Positions 34,740 through 43,664 are shown, numbered from the stretch's first letter. The stretch is DNA of 64,000 nt from Microbacterium enclense (GCA_038182865.1 CP116226.1:3658001-3722000), one strand, 5' to 3'. Notes: generated by a model not told the origin, from the letters alone. A program made the numbers and translations.

Positions 34740-36198
34740 CCCGAAGGGCTTTCTGAAAGTCACGGAGCGCGAGCTCCCGAAGCGTCGACCGGTGCCCGTG
34801 CGCATCATGGACTGGAAAGAGGTCTATGAGCCGGGCGATTCGGCCGTCATCCGTCGCCAGGCCGGGCGCTGCATGGACTGCGGCATCCCGTTCTGCCACA
34901 AGGGCTGCCCGCTCGGGAACCTGATCCCCGAGTGGAACGACCTCACGTGGCGGGGCGAGGGGCGCTCGGCGATCGAGCGTCTGCACGCGACCAACAACTT
35001 CCCCGAGTTCACGGGCCGCCTCTGCCCGGCGCCGTGCGAGAGCTCCTGCGTGCTGGGGATCAACCAGCCCGCGGTGACCATCAAGCAGGTCGAGGTCTCG
35101 ATCATCGACGAGGCGTTCTCGAACGGCTGGGTCGAGCCCGAGCCGCCGGAGCGTCTGACGGGCAAGACCGTCGCCGTCGTCGGCTCCGGACCCGCGGGCC
35201 TCGCGGCGGCGCAGCAGCTCACGCGCGCCGGTCACACGGTCGCGGTGTACGAGCGCGACGACCGCATCGGTGGACTCCTGCGGTACGGCATTCCCGACTT
35301 CAAGATGGAGAAGCGTCACCTCGAACTGCGCCTGCGCCAGATGCAGGCCGAGGGCACGCGCTTCCGCGCCGGCGTCGAGATCGGCACCGACATCTCGTGG
35401 AGCGATCTGCGCGCGCGCTACGACGCCGTCGTGATCGCCACCGGGTCGACGGTGCCGCGAGACCTCCCCATCCCCGGCCGCGACCTCGACGGTGTCCACT
35501 TCGCCATGGAGTACCTCATCGAGGGCAACAAGGCCGTCGCCGGTGACCAGATCCCGCAGCAGATCACGGTCGAGGGCAAGCACGTCGTCGTCATCGGCGG
35601 TGGCGACACCGGCGCCGACTGCATCGGGACCGCGCATCGCCAGGGCGCGCTGAGCGTGACCAACCTCGCGATCGGCAAGCAGCCCCCGTCGGAGCGTCCG
35701 GCCGAGCAGCCGTGGCCGATGATGCCGAACCTCTTCGAGATGGCCTCTGCCCACGAAGAGGGCGGGGAGCGCACGTTCCTCGCCTCGACGGTGGAGTTCC
35801 TCGGCAACGCGGCGGGCGAGGTGCGCGCCCTGCGCGTCGCCGAGACCGAGTACGTCGACGGACGTCGTGTGCCCAAGAGCGGGACCGAGCGCGAGATCCC
35901 CGCCGACCTCGTGCTGATCGCGATGGGCTTCACCGGTGCCGAGAGCGAGCACCTGGGCGATCAGCTCGGCACGCGGTTCACCTCCCGCGGCAACGTCGAG
36001 CGCGACGCGACCTACGCCACGTCGACGCCGGGGGTGTTCGTCGCCGGTGACGCCGGTCGCGGCCAGTCCCTCATCGTGTGGGCCATCGCCGAGGGCCGCG
36101 CGGCCGCCGCCGAGGTCGACACGTTCCTCATGGGCGAGACGGTGCTCCCCGCGCCGGTGCGCCCGACCGATGTCGCCATCGGCCTGCTGCCCGCCTAA
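34732..36198 (+). CDS. gltD: Glutamate synthase small (beta) subunit
   Basis: A 488-residue FAD/NADPH subunit passing electrons to GltB. The N-terminal iron-sulfur cysteines are in CMDCGIPFCHKGCPLGN and CPAPCESSC. The FAD fingerprint VAVVGSGPAGLAAAQQL lies near residue 145 and the NADPH site VVVIGGGDTGADCIG near 285. GTG 34732 overlaps the gltB stop. Its stop TAA is shared with the predicted pyk -10 box. Confidence 0.96.
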   Translation: MADPKGFLKVTERELPKRRPVPVRIMDWKEVYEPGDSAVIRRQAGRCMDCGIPFCHKGCPLGNLIPEWNDLTWRGEGRSAIERLHATNNFPEFTGRLCPAPCESSCVLGINQPAVTIKQVEVSIIDEAFSNGWVEPEPPERLTGKTVAVVGSGPAGLAAAQQLTRAGHTVAVYERDDRIGGLLRYGIPDFKMEKRHLELRLRQMQAEGTRFRAGVEIGTDISWSDLRARYDAVVIATGSTVPRDLPIPGRDLDGVHFAMEYLIEGNKAVAGDQIPQQITVEGKHVVVIGGGDTGADCIGTAHRQGALSVTNLAIGKQPPSERPAEQPWPMMPNLFEMASAHEEGGERTFLASTVEFLGNAAGEVRALRVAETEYVDGRRVPKSGTEREIPADLVLIAMGFTGAESEHLGDQLGTRFTSRGNVERDATYATSTPGVFVAGDAGRGQSLIVWAIAEGRAAAAEVDTFLMGETVLPAPVRPTDVAIGLLPA

Positions 36199-36201
36199 GC
36201 T
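36196..36201 (+). promoter_or_regulatory. -10 box TAAGCT of pyk, containing the gltD stop
   Basis: TAAGCT starts with the gltD stop codon TAA. The leader of about 45 nt has GGAG at 36238-36241, 11 nt before ATG 36253. Confidence 0.55.
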
Positions 36202-36252
36202 GGCAAGGGCCGATCCGGCCACTTCCCGAATCCTCACGGAGCTTGAAAACGG

Positions 36253-37698
36253 ATGAGACGCGCCAAGATCGTCGCAACACTCGGGCCCGCCACGTCGTCG
36301 TATGAGATGGTTCGCGCCATCATCGACGCCGGGGTGGACGTCGCCCGCCTCAACCTGAGCCACGGAGACTACTCCGTGCACGACGCCAACTTCGCCAACG
36401 TGCGCAAGGCGGCAGAGGACGCCGGTCGCCCCGTGGCGGCCCTCGTCGACCTGCAGGGTCCGAAGATCCGTCTCGGCAAGTTCGAGAACGGCCCCCACGA
36501 GCTGCTCCCCGGCGACATCTTCAAGATCACGATCGAAGACATCCTCGGCACCAAGGAGATCGTCGGCACGACCTTCAAGGGTCTGCCCCAGGACGTCCGC
36601 CCCGGCGACTACCTGCTGATCGACGACGGCAAAGTGCGCGTCCGTGTGGTCGAGACCGACGGCACCGTCGTCACGACCGAGGTCATCGTCGGCGGCCCGG
36701 TGTCGAACAACAAGGGCATCAACCTGCCCGGTGTCGCCGTCAACGTCCCCGCGCTGAGCGAGAAGGACGAAGCCGACCTGCGCTGGGGACTGAAAGCCGG
36801 CGCCGACCTGATCGCGCTGTCGTTCGTCCGCGACGCGAAAGACATCGAGCGCGTGCACGAGATCATGGCCGAGGAGGGGCGCTACGTGCCCGTCATCGCC
36901 AAGATCGAGAAGCCCCAGGCGGTCGACAACCTCGAAGAGATCATCGACGCGTTCGACGGCATCATGGTCGCCCGTGGCGACCTCGGCGTCGAGCTGCCGC
37001 TCGAGGCGGTTCCGATCGTGCAGAAGCGTGCCGTCGAGCTCGCCCGTCGCATGGCGAAGCCCGTCATCGTCGCGACGCAGATGCTCGAGTCCATGATCAG
37101 CAGCCCCGTTCCCACGCGCGCCGAGACCTCCGACGTCGCCAACGCCGTGCTCGACGGGGCGGACGCCGTCATGCTCTCGGGCGAGACGAGCGTCGGCGAC
37201 TATCCGGTCGTGGTCGTCGAGACAATGGCCCGCATCGTCGCCTCGACCGAGGAGCACGGCCTCGAGCGCATCGCGCCGCTGACGAACAAGCCGCGCACCC
37301 AGGGCGGGGCGATCACGCTTGCCGCCGTCGAGGTCGCCGACTTCGTCGAAGCGAAGTACCTCTGCGTGTTCACGGAGTCGGGTGACTCCGCGCGCCGCAT
37401 GTCGCGTCTGCGGTCGACCATCCCGATGCTGGCGTTCACACCCGAGCCCGGCATCCGTCGTCGCCTCGCGCTCACCTGGGGTGTGCGCTCGACGCTCGTG
37501 GAACACGTGCCTCACACCGACAAGATGTTCCTCCAGGTCGACGACTACCTGCTCAGCAACGACCTCGCGAAGGTCGGCGACAAGGTCGTGGTCATCTCCG
37601 GTTCCCCTCCCGGAATCGCGGGCTCGACCAACGACCTGCGCGTGCACCGCGTGGGTGACGCCGTGCACGGCGCGGCGCCCGGTTACCAGGACGTGTGA
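36253..37698 (+). CDS. pyk: Pyruvate kinase
   Basis: A 481-residue pyruvate kinase (PEP + ADP to pyruvate + ATP). MRRAKIVATLGPATSS opens the barrel; DLQGPKIRLG, IAKIEKPQAVDNLEEI (catalytic Lys), MVARGDLGVELP and AETSDVANAVLDGADAVMLSGET are standard. The C-terminal allosteric domain is complete. It is probably transcribed from the box inside the gltD stop. A GC-rich hairpin follows directly. Confidence 0.96.
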   Translation: MRRAKIVATLGPATSSYEMVRAIIDAGVDVARLNLSHGDYSVHDANFANVRKAAEDAGRPVAALVDLQGPKIRLGKFENGPHELLPGDIFKITIEDILGTKEIVGTTFKGLPQDVRPGDYLLIDDGKVRVRVVETDGTVVTTEVIVGGPVSNNKGINLPGVAVNVPALSEKDEADLRWGLKAGADLIALSFVRDAKDIERVHEIMAEEGRYVPVIAKIEKPQAVDNLEEIIDAFDGIMVARGDLGVELPLEAVPIVQKRAVELARRMAKPVIVATQMLESMISSPVPTRAETSDVANAVLDGADAVMLSGETSVGDYPVVVVETMARIVASTEEHGLERIAPLTNKPRTQGGAITLAAVEVADFVEAKYLCVFTESGDSARRMSRLRSTIPMLAFTPEPGIRRRLALTWGVRSTLVEHVPHTDKMFLQVDDYLLSNDLAKVGDKVVVISGSPPGIAGSTNDLRVHRVGDAVHGAAPGYQDV

Positions 37699-37703
37699 TC
37701 GAT

Positions 37704-37740
37704 CGGCGGCGCGCTCCGGGCCCACCGGTGCGCGCCGCCG
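37704..37740 (+). terminator. pyk terminator hairpin
   Basis: An 11-bp perfect stem, CGGCGGCGCGC (37704-37714) with GCGCGCCGCCG (37730-37740), with a 15-nt loop. No U-run. It starts 5 nt after the pyk stop. Confidence 0.7.
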
Positions 37741-37753
37741 TGTTCGCTCCCGG

Positions 37754-37759
37754 TAAGTT
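37754..37759 (+). promoter_or_regulatory. -10 box TAAGTT of tRNA-Leu
   Basis: TAAGTT lies 15 nt before the mature tRNA 5' end, a normal distance for a tRNA promoter with a short precursor leader. Confidence 0.55.
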
Positions 37760-37774
37760 GGGAACGCGACATTT

Positions 37775-37855
37775 GCCGGTGTGGCGGAATGGCAGACGCG
37801 GGGCACTCAAAATGCTCTGTCGAAAGACGTGTGGGTTCGAGTCCCACCACCGGTA
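37775..37855 (+). tRNA. tRNA-Leu (anticodon CAA)
   Basis: An 81-nt class II tRNA. Acceptor GCCGGTG (37775-37781) pairs with CACCGGT (37848-37854, one G-U) with discriminator A37855; CCA is not encoded. The anticodon stem GGGCA/TGCTC closes the loop CTCAAAA, giving CAA, which reads UUG. The long variable arm has a GTC-GAAA-GAC stem, and the T arm is GTGGG-TTCGAGT-CCCAC. Confidence 0.95.
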
Positions 37856-37863
37856 CGGCACAC

Positions 37864-37888
37864 GGGTCGGCTCCTTCGGAGTCGGCCC
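37864..37888 (+). terminator. tRNA-Leu terminator
   Basis: An 11-bp stem (two G-U pairs) closed by a TTC loop: GGGTCGGCTCC (37864-37874) with GGAGTCGGCCC (37878-37888). It starts 8 nt after the tRNA. Confidence 0.7.
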
Positions 37889-37946
37889 GGTATCGTTTAC
37901 CCCCTATCGCATCGAGCCCCGCGCGGGCGATGCGCCCTCCCAGTCC

Positions 37947-37952
37947 TAGGAT
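37947..37952 (+). promoter_or_regulatory. -10 box TAGGAT for leaderless pdtaR
   Basis: TAGGAT, six bases, then GTG 37959. No Shine-Dalgarno is present. Confidence 0.6.
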
Positions 37953-37958
37953 GGTCAC

Positions 37959-38579
37959 GTGACTGATCAAGAAGCCGCTCCGGCCTCCGCGCCCGCCGCC
38001 CCCCGCCGCGTCGTCGTGGCGGAAGACGAGTCGCTCATCCGTCTCGACATCGTCGAGATCCTCCGCGACAACGGCTACGACGTCGTCGGTGAGGCCGGCG
38101 ACGGTGAGACCGCCGTCCAGCTGGCGACCGAGCTGCGTCCCGACCTCGTCATCATGGACGTGAAGATGCCGCAGCTCGACGGCATCAGCGCGGCCGAGAA
38201 GCTGAGCAAGAACCACATCGCCCCCGTCGTGCTGCTGACGGCGTTCAGCCAGAAAGAGCTCGTCGAGCGCGCCAGCGAGGCCGGGGCCCTGGCCTACGTC
38301 GTCAAGCCCTTCACGCCGAACGACCTCCTGCCCGCGATCGAGATCGCCCTGGCGCGCTACGAGCAGATCATCACGCTCGAGGCCGAGGTCGCCGACATGG
38401 TCGAGCGCTTCGAGACCCGCAAGCTCGTCGACCGGGCCAAGGGTCTGCTCAACGAGAAGATGGGGCTGAGCGAGCCCGAGGCATTCCGCTGGATCCAGAA
38501 GGCGTCGATGGACCGTCGCCTCACCATGCAGGATGTCGCGAAAGCGATCATCGAGCAGTTGGCCCCCAAGAAGGGCTGA
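37959..38579 (+). CDS. pdtaR: ANTAR-domain response regulator (PdtaR-like)
   Basis: A 206-residue regulator with a receiver domain (phosphoacceptor Asp67 in LVIMDVKMPQLDG; Lys in AYVVKPFTPNDL) and a C-terminal ANTAR RNA-binding domain from about residue 145 (KLVDRAKGLLNEKMGLSEPEA). It matches mycobacterial PdtaR, which is phosphorylated by the kinase PdtaS and acts on RNA terminators. The kinase gene is not nearby. polA as a close neighbour is the usual actinobacterial context. The start is GTG 37959, likely leaderless. Confidence 0.92.
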   Translation: MTDQEAAPASAPAAPRRVVVAEDESLIRLDIVEILRDNGYDVVGEAGDGETAVQLATELRPDLVIMDVKMPQLDGISAAEKLSKNHIAPVVLLTAFSQKELVERASEAGALAYVVKPFTPNDLLPAIEIALARYEQIITLEAEVADMVERFETRKLVDRAKGLLNEKMGLSEPEAFRWIQKASMDRRLTMQDVAKAIIEQLAPKKG

Positions 38580-38596
38580 CGCGACCTCTTCGAAGA

Positions 38597-38626
38597 ATGG
38601 ATGCCACCGAGGTGGCATCCATTTTT
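38597..38626 (+). terminator. Strong intrinsic terminator after pdtaR
   Basis: A perfect 12-bp stem, ATGGATGCCACC (38597-38608) with GGTGGCATCCAT (38611-38622), followed by a T run (38622-38626). It separates pdtaR from the convergent thioesterase gene. The stem is built around the GGATGCC/GGCATCC heptamer. Confidence 0.9.
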
Positions 38627-38655
38627 CGTTCGCGGTGAGGGGTTCGGCGCGCGGC

Positions 38656-39090
38656 TCAGTCTTGCGGCGCGTCCTTGATCATGTTGGTGATGCGGATGGT
38701 CGAGCAGCGGCGCCCCTGCTCGTCGGAGACCGCGATCTCGTGCACGGTGAGCGAGCGCCCCAGGTGTATGGGCGTGCAGACACCCGTGACGACGCCGGAG
38801 GTCGCCGAGCGCGTGTGCGTCGCGTTGATGTCGATCCCGACGGCAAGCCTGCCGGGGCCGGCGTGGAGGTTCGCGGCCATCGACCCGAGTGACTCTCCGA
38901 GCACGACGTAGGCGCCACCGTGAAGAAGCCCGACCGGCTGTGTGTTGCCCTCCACGGGCATGGTCGCCACGCACCGCTCGATGGTGAACTCCACCCACTC
39001 GAGACCCATCTTCTCGGCGAGAGCGCCCATTCCGCGCTGCTTCGCCCAGTCGAGGCCGGACAGGTGGTCGGGAGTCGTGGAGGTCATCAT
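38656..39090 (-). CDS. Hotdog-fold thioesterase (PaaI family)
   Basis: A 144-residue PaaI/EntH-type acyl-CoA thioesterase. The conserved patch GLLHGGAYVVLGESLGSMAA provides the catalytic His and acidic residue; VGIDINATHTRSATSG and the GRSLTVHEI strand complete the hotdog fold. The substrate is not indicated. Start ATG at 39090 or the adjacent ATG at 39087. It diverges from polA with only 56 nt between them, so the promoters overlap or abut. Confidence 0.88.
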   Translation of the reverse strand: MMTSTTPDHLSGLDWAKQRGMGALAEKMGLEWVEFTIERCVATMPVEGNTQPVGLLHGGAYVVLGESLGSMAANLHAGPGRLAVGIDINATHTRSATSGVVTGVCTPIHLGRSLTVHEIAVSDEQGRRCSTIRITNMIKDAPQD

Positions 39091-39134
39091 CGCCTTCGTC
39101 GAGCCGGGGCCGGGGGAGTGTCCGTGGTCCTCGT

Positions 39135-39140
39135 TAGGCT
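39135..39140 (+). promoter_or_regulatory. -10 box TAGGCT for leaderless polA
   Basis: TAGGCT, then six bases, then GTG 39147. A GGAGGG run fills the spacer but abuts the start codon. Confidence 0.6.
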
Positions 39141-39146
39141 GGAGGG

Positions 39147-41786
39147 GTGACGGATGCCGAAAAGCCTACTCTCCTCGTCGTCGACGGCCATTCGCTGGCC
39201 TACCGGGCGTTCTACGCCCTGCCCGTCGACAACTTCTCGACGAAGGACGGCCAGCACACCAACGGCATCTACGGCTTCTTGTCGATGTTCGTGAACCTCG
39301 TGAAGGCGGAGAAGCCGACACACCTCGCGGTCGCGTTCGACACCTCGCGTCAGTCCTTCCGCACGCGCGAGTACGCCGAGTACAAGGCCAACCGCAGCGA
39401 GTCGCCCGCCGAGTTCAAGGGTCAGATCCCGCTCCTGCAGGAGTGCCTACGCGCCATGGGCGTCCCGGTGCTGACGAAGGAGGACTTCGAGGCCGACGAC
39501 ATCCTGGCCACCCTCGCCACCCAGGGCGAGGCTCAGGGGTTCGACGTGCTCGTGTGCTCGGGCGATCGCGACACGATCCAGCTGGTCACCGAGGATGTGA
39601 CGCTGCTGTACCCCAACGTGCAGGGCGTGTCGCAGCTGAAGCGCTACGACACGGCGGCCGTGATCGACAAGTACGGGCTGCCGCCCGAGCAGTATCCGGA
39701 TATCGCAGCCCTCGTCGGCGAGACGAGCGACAACCTGCCCGGCGTGCCCAAGGTCGGCGAGAAGACGGCGGTGAAGTGGCTCACGCAGTGGGGCTCGCTC
39801 GACGCCCTGCTCGAGAACGCCGACAAGGTGACCGGCGTGGTCGGCAACAACCTGCGCGAGCACCTCGACGGCGTCAAGCGCAACCGCGCGCTCAACCGCC
39901 TCCTCCGCGACGTCGAGCTGCCCGTGGGGCCCGCAGACCTCGCCGTGCAACCGCTCGACGGCCAGGCCGTGCGCGACATCTTCGCCCGGCTGGAGTTCCG
40001 CACCCTGCTGCCACGCGTGTTCGACGCGCTCGGCGGCGATGCGGGCGACGCCGCCGAAGAGGCACGCCCCACGGCCACGGCACCCACGCCGGTGGTGCTC
40101 GACGCCGACACCCTTGCCGCATGGACGACGGAATCGCCCGACGCCGTCGGCCTGACCCTCGTGCTCTCGAACGGAGCCCCCGTCCAGATCGGCCTCGCGC
40201 GAGCCGATGCGGCGGCCGAAGCCCTGTGGACGCCCGAGGTGCGCGACGGGCTCGCCGCGTGGCTGGCATCCGACGCTCCGAAGGTCATGGCCGACGCCAA
40301 GCCTCAGATCAAGGCACTCGCAAAGGAGGGGATCGCGCTCGGCGGCATCTCGTCCGACGTGATCCTGGCCGGCTGGCTGGTGCGCCCGAGCTTCCCCGAC
40401 AAGACGCTCGGAGACCTCGTGCAGCGGTACCTCGACGAGAAGCTGCCCGAGGCCGATCCCACCCAGCTCGTCCCCGAGACCGAGGGCGCCACTCCCGGGC
40501 AGCTCGCGTGGTTCATCCGTCGGGTGGCTGAGGCGCAGCGCGCCGATCTTCCGGAACGCGTGGCCGGGGTGCTCGACGACATCGAACTGCCCACGCTCAC
40601 CGCGCTGGCCGACATGGAGCTCGCCGGTGTGGCCGTGTCGCACGAGAAGCTCGCGACGTTCTCGGCAGAGCTCGGAGCCCGCGCCGATGCCCTCGCGCGC
40701 GACGCGTATGCGGCGATCGGGCACGAGGTGAACCTCGGTTCGCCCAAGCAGCTGCAGGAGGTGCTCTTCGACGAGCTGCAGCTGCCCAAGACACGCAAAA
40801 CCAAGAGCGGGTACACGACGGATGCCGCGGCCCTCGCCGACCTGCAGGAGAGCGCGCCTCACCCCTTCCTCGATCTGCTGCTGAAGCACCGCGAAGCGAC
40901 GAAGCTCAAGCAGATCATCGATGCCCTCGACACGGCGACCGGTCCGGACGGACGCATCCACACGACCTACGTGCAGACCGGCAGCCAGACGGGGCGTCTG
41001 TCGAGCACGGATCCGAACCTGCAGAACATCCCGATCCGCACCGAGGAGAGCCGACGCATCCGCGCCGCGTTCGAGGTGGGCGAGGGCTACGAGACCCTGC
41101 TGACCGCCGACTACTCGCAGATCGAGATGCGCATCATGGCGCACCTCTCCGGCGACCCGGGACTGATCGAGGCGTTCAACTCGGGGGAGGACCTCCACCG
41201 CTTCGTCGGTGCGCGCGTCTTCGGCGTCGAGCCGTCCGAAGTCACGCCGGCGATGCGGACGAAGGTCAAGGCGATGTCGTACGGCCTGGTCTACGGGCTC
41301 TCGGCGTTCGGTCTGTCGAAGCAGTTGCGCATCGAACAGTCCGAGGCCAAGAAGCTCATGCTCGAGTACTTCGCCCGCTTCGGCGCGGTGCGCGACTATC
41401 TGCGTGGCTCGGTCGAGCAGGCGCGTCAAGACGGGTACACCGAGACGATCTTCGGCCGCCGCCGCCCGTTCCCCGACCTCACGAGCATGAACCGCGTGCT
41501 CCGCGAGAACGCCGAGCGCGCGGCCCTCAACGCCCCCATCCAGGGCAGTGCCGCCGACATCATGAAGGTCGCACTGTTCCGCATCCGCGACGAACTGGCA
41601 TCCGCGGGCCTGCGCTCGCGCGTGCTGCTGCAGATCCACGACGAGCTCGTCGTCGAGATCGCCGCGGGCGAGTGGGATGCCGTGGAGAGGATCGTCCGCG
41701 CGCGGATGGCCGACGCGGCGGAGCTCTCCGTTCCGCTCGACGTGCAGATCGGGCGCGGAGGCGACTGGGACGAAGCGGGGCACTGA
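39147..41786 (+). CDS. polA: DNA polymerase I
   Basis: An 879-residue Pol I. The 5'-3' exonuclease domain (about 1-300) has VVDGHSLAYRAFYAL, FEADDILATLA and CSGDRDTIQLV. The 3'-5' exonuclease region (about 310-480) lacks the catalytic acidic residues, reading VGLTLVLS where FDTET-type sequence is expected, so it is probably inactive as in other actinobacteria. The polymerase domain carries motif A LTADYSQIEMRIMAHLSGD, the KAMSYGLVYGLSAFGLS O-helix and motif C QIHDELVVE. It functions in repair and Okazaki fragment maturation. Confidence 0.96.
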   Translation: MTDAEKPTLLVVDGHSLAYRAFYALPVDNFSTKDGQHTNGIYGFLSMFVNLVKAEKPTHLAVAFDTSRQSFRTREYAEYKANRSESPAEFKGQIPLLQECLRAMGVPVLTKEDFEADDILATLATQGEAQGFDVLVCSGDRDTIQLVTEDVTLLYPNVQGVSQLKRYDTAAVIDKYGLPPEQYPDIAALVGETSDNLPGVPKVGEKTAVKWLTQWGSLDALLENADKVTGVVGNNLREHLDGVKRNRALNRLLRDVELPVGPADLAVQPLDGQAVRDIFARLEFRTLLPRVFDALGGDAGDAAEEARPTATAPTPVVLDADTLAAWTTESPDAVGLTLVLSNGAPVQIGLARADAAAEALWTPEVRDGLAAWLASDAPKVMADAKPQIKALAKEGIALGGISSDVILAGWLVRPSFPDKTLGDLVQRYLDEKLPEADPTQLVPETEGATPGQLAWFIRRVAEAQRADLPERVAGVLDDIELPTLTALADMELAGVAVSHEKLATFSAELGARADALARDAYAAIGHEVNLGSPKQLQEVLFDELQLPKTRKTKSGYTTDAAALADLQESAPHPFLDLLLKHREATKLKQIIDALDTATGPDGRIHTTYVQTGSQTGRLSSTDPNLQNIPIRTEESRRIRAAFEVGEGYETLLTADYSQIEMRIMAHLSGDPGLIEAFNSGEDLHRFVGARVFGVEPSEVTPAMRTKVKAMSYGLVYGLSAFGLSKQLRIEQSEAKKLMLEYFARFGAVRDYLRGSVEQARQDGYTETIFGRRRPFPDLTSMNRVLRENAERAALNAPIQGSAADIMKVALFRIRDELASAGLRSRVLLQIHDELVVEIAAGEWDAVERIVRARMADAAELSVPLDVQIGRGGDWDEAGH

Positions 41787-41878
41787 GGGCCACGGTCCGT
41801 CCATGCGGGCCACGGGCGCAGGGGCGTATCGGCATCCGACCCGCGGCGCACCGGGATGCATCGACGTCTCGCCTTCCC

Positions 41879-41884
41879 TAGGCT
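41879..41884 (+). promoter_or_regulatory. -10 box TAGGCT for leaderless DUF885 gene
   Basis: TAGGCT, six bases (CGAAGG), then ATG 41891, the same hexamer and spacing as polA. Confidence 0.6.
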
Positions 41885-41890
41885 CGAAGG

Positions 41891-43567
41891 ATGACTGACG
41901 CACAACGCACCCCCACGCCGATCGACACGATCGCGGAGGCGTGGGTCGACACCCTGGCCGAGCGCATCCCGACGCTGGCCACCTACATCGGACGCGACGA
42001 GCACAACGGCCGCTTCGGCGACTACAGCCCCGAGGGTGCCGAGACCCTCACCGCCGATGCGCGCGCCACGAAGGCCGCCCTCGAGGCCGCCGAGCCGGTC
42101 GACGCGATCGACACGGTCACGAAGATGGACCTCGTCCGCGAGCTCGACCTCATGATCGAGCAGCACGAGGCGAAGACGCACCTGCGCGACCTGAACGTCA
42201 TCGCGTCGCCTGCGCAGGACATCCGCGCCACCTTCGACCTCATGCCGACCGCGACCGTCGAGGACTGGGCCACCATCTCGGAGCGCATGAAGGCTCTGCC
42301 CGCTGCGGTCGAGGGCTACGTCGAGACGCTCCGGCGCGGGATCTCCGAGGGCATCGTCCCCGCCCGCCGCCAAGTGAGCGAGGTCGTCACACAGATCGGC
42401 CGCTACACCGCCGACACGGGCTTCTTCGCCGAGTTCGTCGGCAACGCCGCTCCCGCGGAGGGGCAGCTTCCGGCCTCGCTCGCGCGCGAGCTCGACCAGA
42501 ACGCCGGCGCCGCGCGGGTGGCCTACGACGCCCTGGCCGCGTTCCTCTCCTCCGAGCTCGCCCCCGTCGCGGGCGAGACAGACGGGGTGGGGCGGGAGAT
42601 GTACGCGCTGCACTCGCGCCAATTCCTCGGCGCGGAAATCGACCTCGACGAGACCTACGAGTGGGGCGTCGAGGAGCTCGCGCGCATGGTCGCCGAGCAG
42701 GAGGCGATCGCGAACGAGATCCTCCCCGGCGCGAGCGTCGAGGAGGCCGTGGCGTTCCTCGAGAAAGACGAGTCGCGCAAGCTCCGCGGCACCACAGCCC
42801 TCCAGGAGTGGATGCAGCGCACGAGCGACAAGGCCGTGGAGGAGCTCGGCCGGACCCACTTCGACATCGCCGAGCCCATTCGCGAACTCGAGTGCATGAT
42901 CGCGCCGACGAACGAGGGCGGGATCTACTACACCGGACCGACCGACGACTTCTCCCGCCCCGGCCGCATGTGGTGGTCGGTGCCTGAGGGCGTCGACACC
43001 TTCGACACCTGGCGCGAGCTCACGACGGTCTACCACGAGGGCGTCCCGGGCCACCACCTGCAGATCGCCCAGGCCGTCTACAACCGGGCGCAGCTCAACT
43101 CGTGGCGACGCCTCCTGGCGGGCACGAGCGGCCACGCCGAGGGTTGGGCGCTGTACGCCGAGCGCCTGATGGAGCAGCTCGGCTACCTCGACGACCCGGC
43201 CGACCGTCTGGGCATGCTCGACGGTCAGCGTATGCGTGCGGCCCGTGTCGTGCTCGACATCGGCGTGCACCTGGGCAAGCCCCGCCTCGACGGCACCGGC
43301 GTCTGGGACCACGACTACGCTCTCGCGTTCATGCTCAAGAACGTCAACATGAGCGAGGAGTTCGTGCGGTTCGAGGTCAATCGCTATCTCGGGTGGCCCG
43401 GGCAGGCCCCGGCCTATAAGGTCGGCCAGCGTATCTGGGAGCAGGTCCGTGACGAGGAGCAGGAACGCCGCGGCGCCGATTTCTCGATGAAGCAGTTCCA
43501 CACGCGGGCGCTCGACATCGGCGGCGTCGGCCTCGACACGCTCCGGGCGGCCCTGGCATCCGGCTGA
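41891..43567 (+). CDS. DUF885 family protein, probable zinc peptidase
   Basis: A 558-residue soluble helical protein of the DUF885 family. The putative metal site is H382-E383-G-V-P-G-H388-H389; helix-rich segments RLDTGVWDHDYALAFMLKN-like and GQRIWEQVRDEEQ at the C-terminus are typical. No signal peptide. The HExxxHH motif suggests a metallopeptidase, but substrates of this family are mostly unknown. It appears to be monocistronic with its own promoter and terminator. Confidence 0.88.
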   Translation: MTDAQRTPTPIDTIAEAWVDTLAERIPTLATYIGRDEHNGRFGDYSPEGAETLTADARATKAALEAAEPVDAIDTVTKMDLVRELDLMIEQHEAKTHLRDLNVIASPAQDIRATFDLMPTATVEDWATISERMKALPAAVEGYVETLRRGISEGIVPARRQVSEVVTQIGRYTADTGFFAEFVGNAAPAEGQLPASLARELDQNAGAARVAYDALAAFLSSELAPVAGETDGVGREMYALHSRQFLGAEIDLDETYEWGVEELARMVAEQEAIANEILPGASVEEAVAFLEKDESRKLRGTTALQEWMQRTSDKAVEELGRTHFDIAEPIRELECMIAPTNEGGIYYTGPTDDFSRPGRMWWSVPEGVDTFDTWRELTTVYHEGVPGHHLQIAQAVYNRAQLNSWRRLLAGTSGHAEGWALYAERLMEQLGYLDDPADRLGMLDGQRMRAARVVLDIGVHLGKPRLDGTGVWDHDYALAFMLKNVNMSEEFVRFEVNRYLGWPGQAPAYKVGQRIWEQVRDEEQERRGADFSMKQFHTRALDIGGVGLDTLRAALASG

Positions 43568-43574
43568 ACCGCTC

Positions 43575-43601
43575 AGGGGCGTCGCCGACAGCGGCGCCCC
43601 T
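43575..43601 (+). terminator. Terminator after the DUF885 gene
   Basis: An 11-bp stem (one G-U), AGGGGCGTCGC (43575-43585) with GCGGCGCCCCT (43591-43601), loop CGACA, followed by TCTCC. Confidence 0.7.
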
Positions 43602-43631
43602 CTCCGGCGCGGGGAATGTTCGGGCCTCGCG

Positions 43632-43652
43632 TAAGGTTCATTCAGCTGAATG
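43632..43652 (+). promoter_or_regulatory. -10 box TAAGGT and palindromic operator candidate
   Basis: TAAGGT (43632-43637) is followed one base later by the perfect 14-bp palindrome CATTCAGCTGAATG (43639-43652), which would cover the transcription start. AAGGAG follows at 43654-43659. The position suits a repressor site for the oxidoreductase-MFS operon. Confidence 0.55.
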
Positions 43653-43664
43653 CAAGGAGATCTC

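Noticed and set aside
30672..34808. 1378-codon open frame on the minus strand
   Set aside because: Antisense shadow of gltB with the same compositional signature; no recognisable domain.
34264..37806. 1180-codon open frame on the minus strand
   Set aside because: It spans gltD and pyk in antisense, crosses promoters and terminators, and shows no protein family.
37775..37888. Integration site at tRNA-Leu
   Set aside because: No duplicated tRNA 3' end and no integrase occur downstream; pdtaR and polA follow in conserved order.
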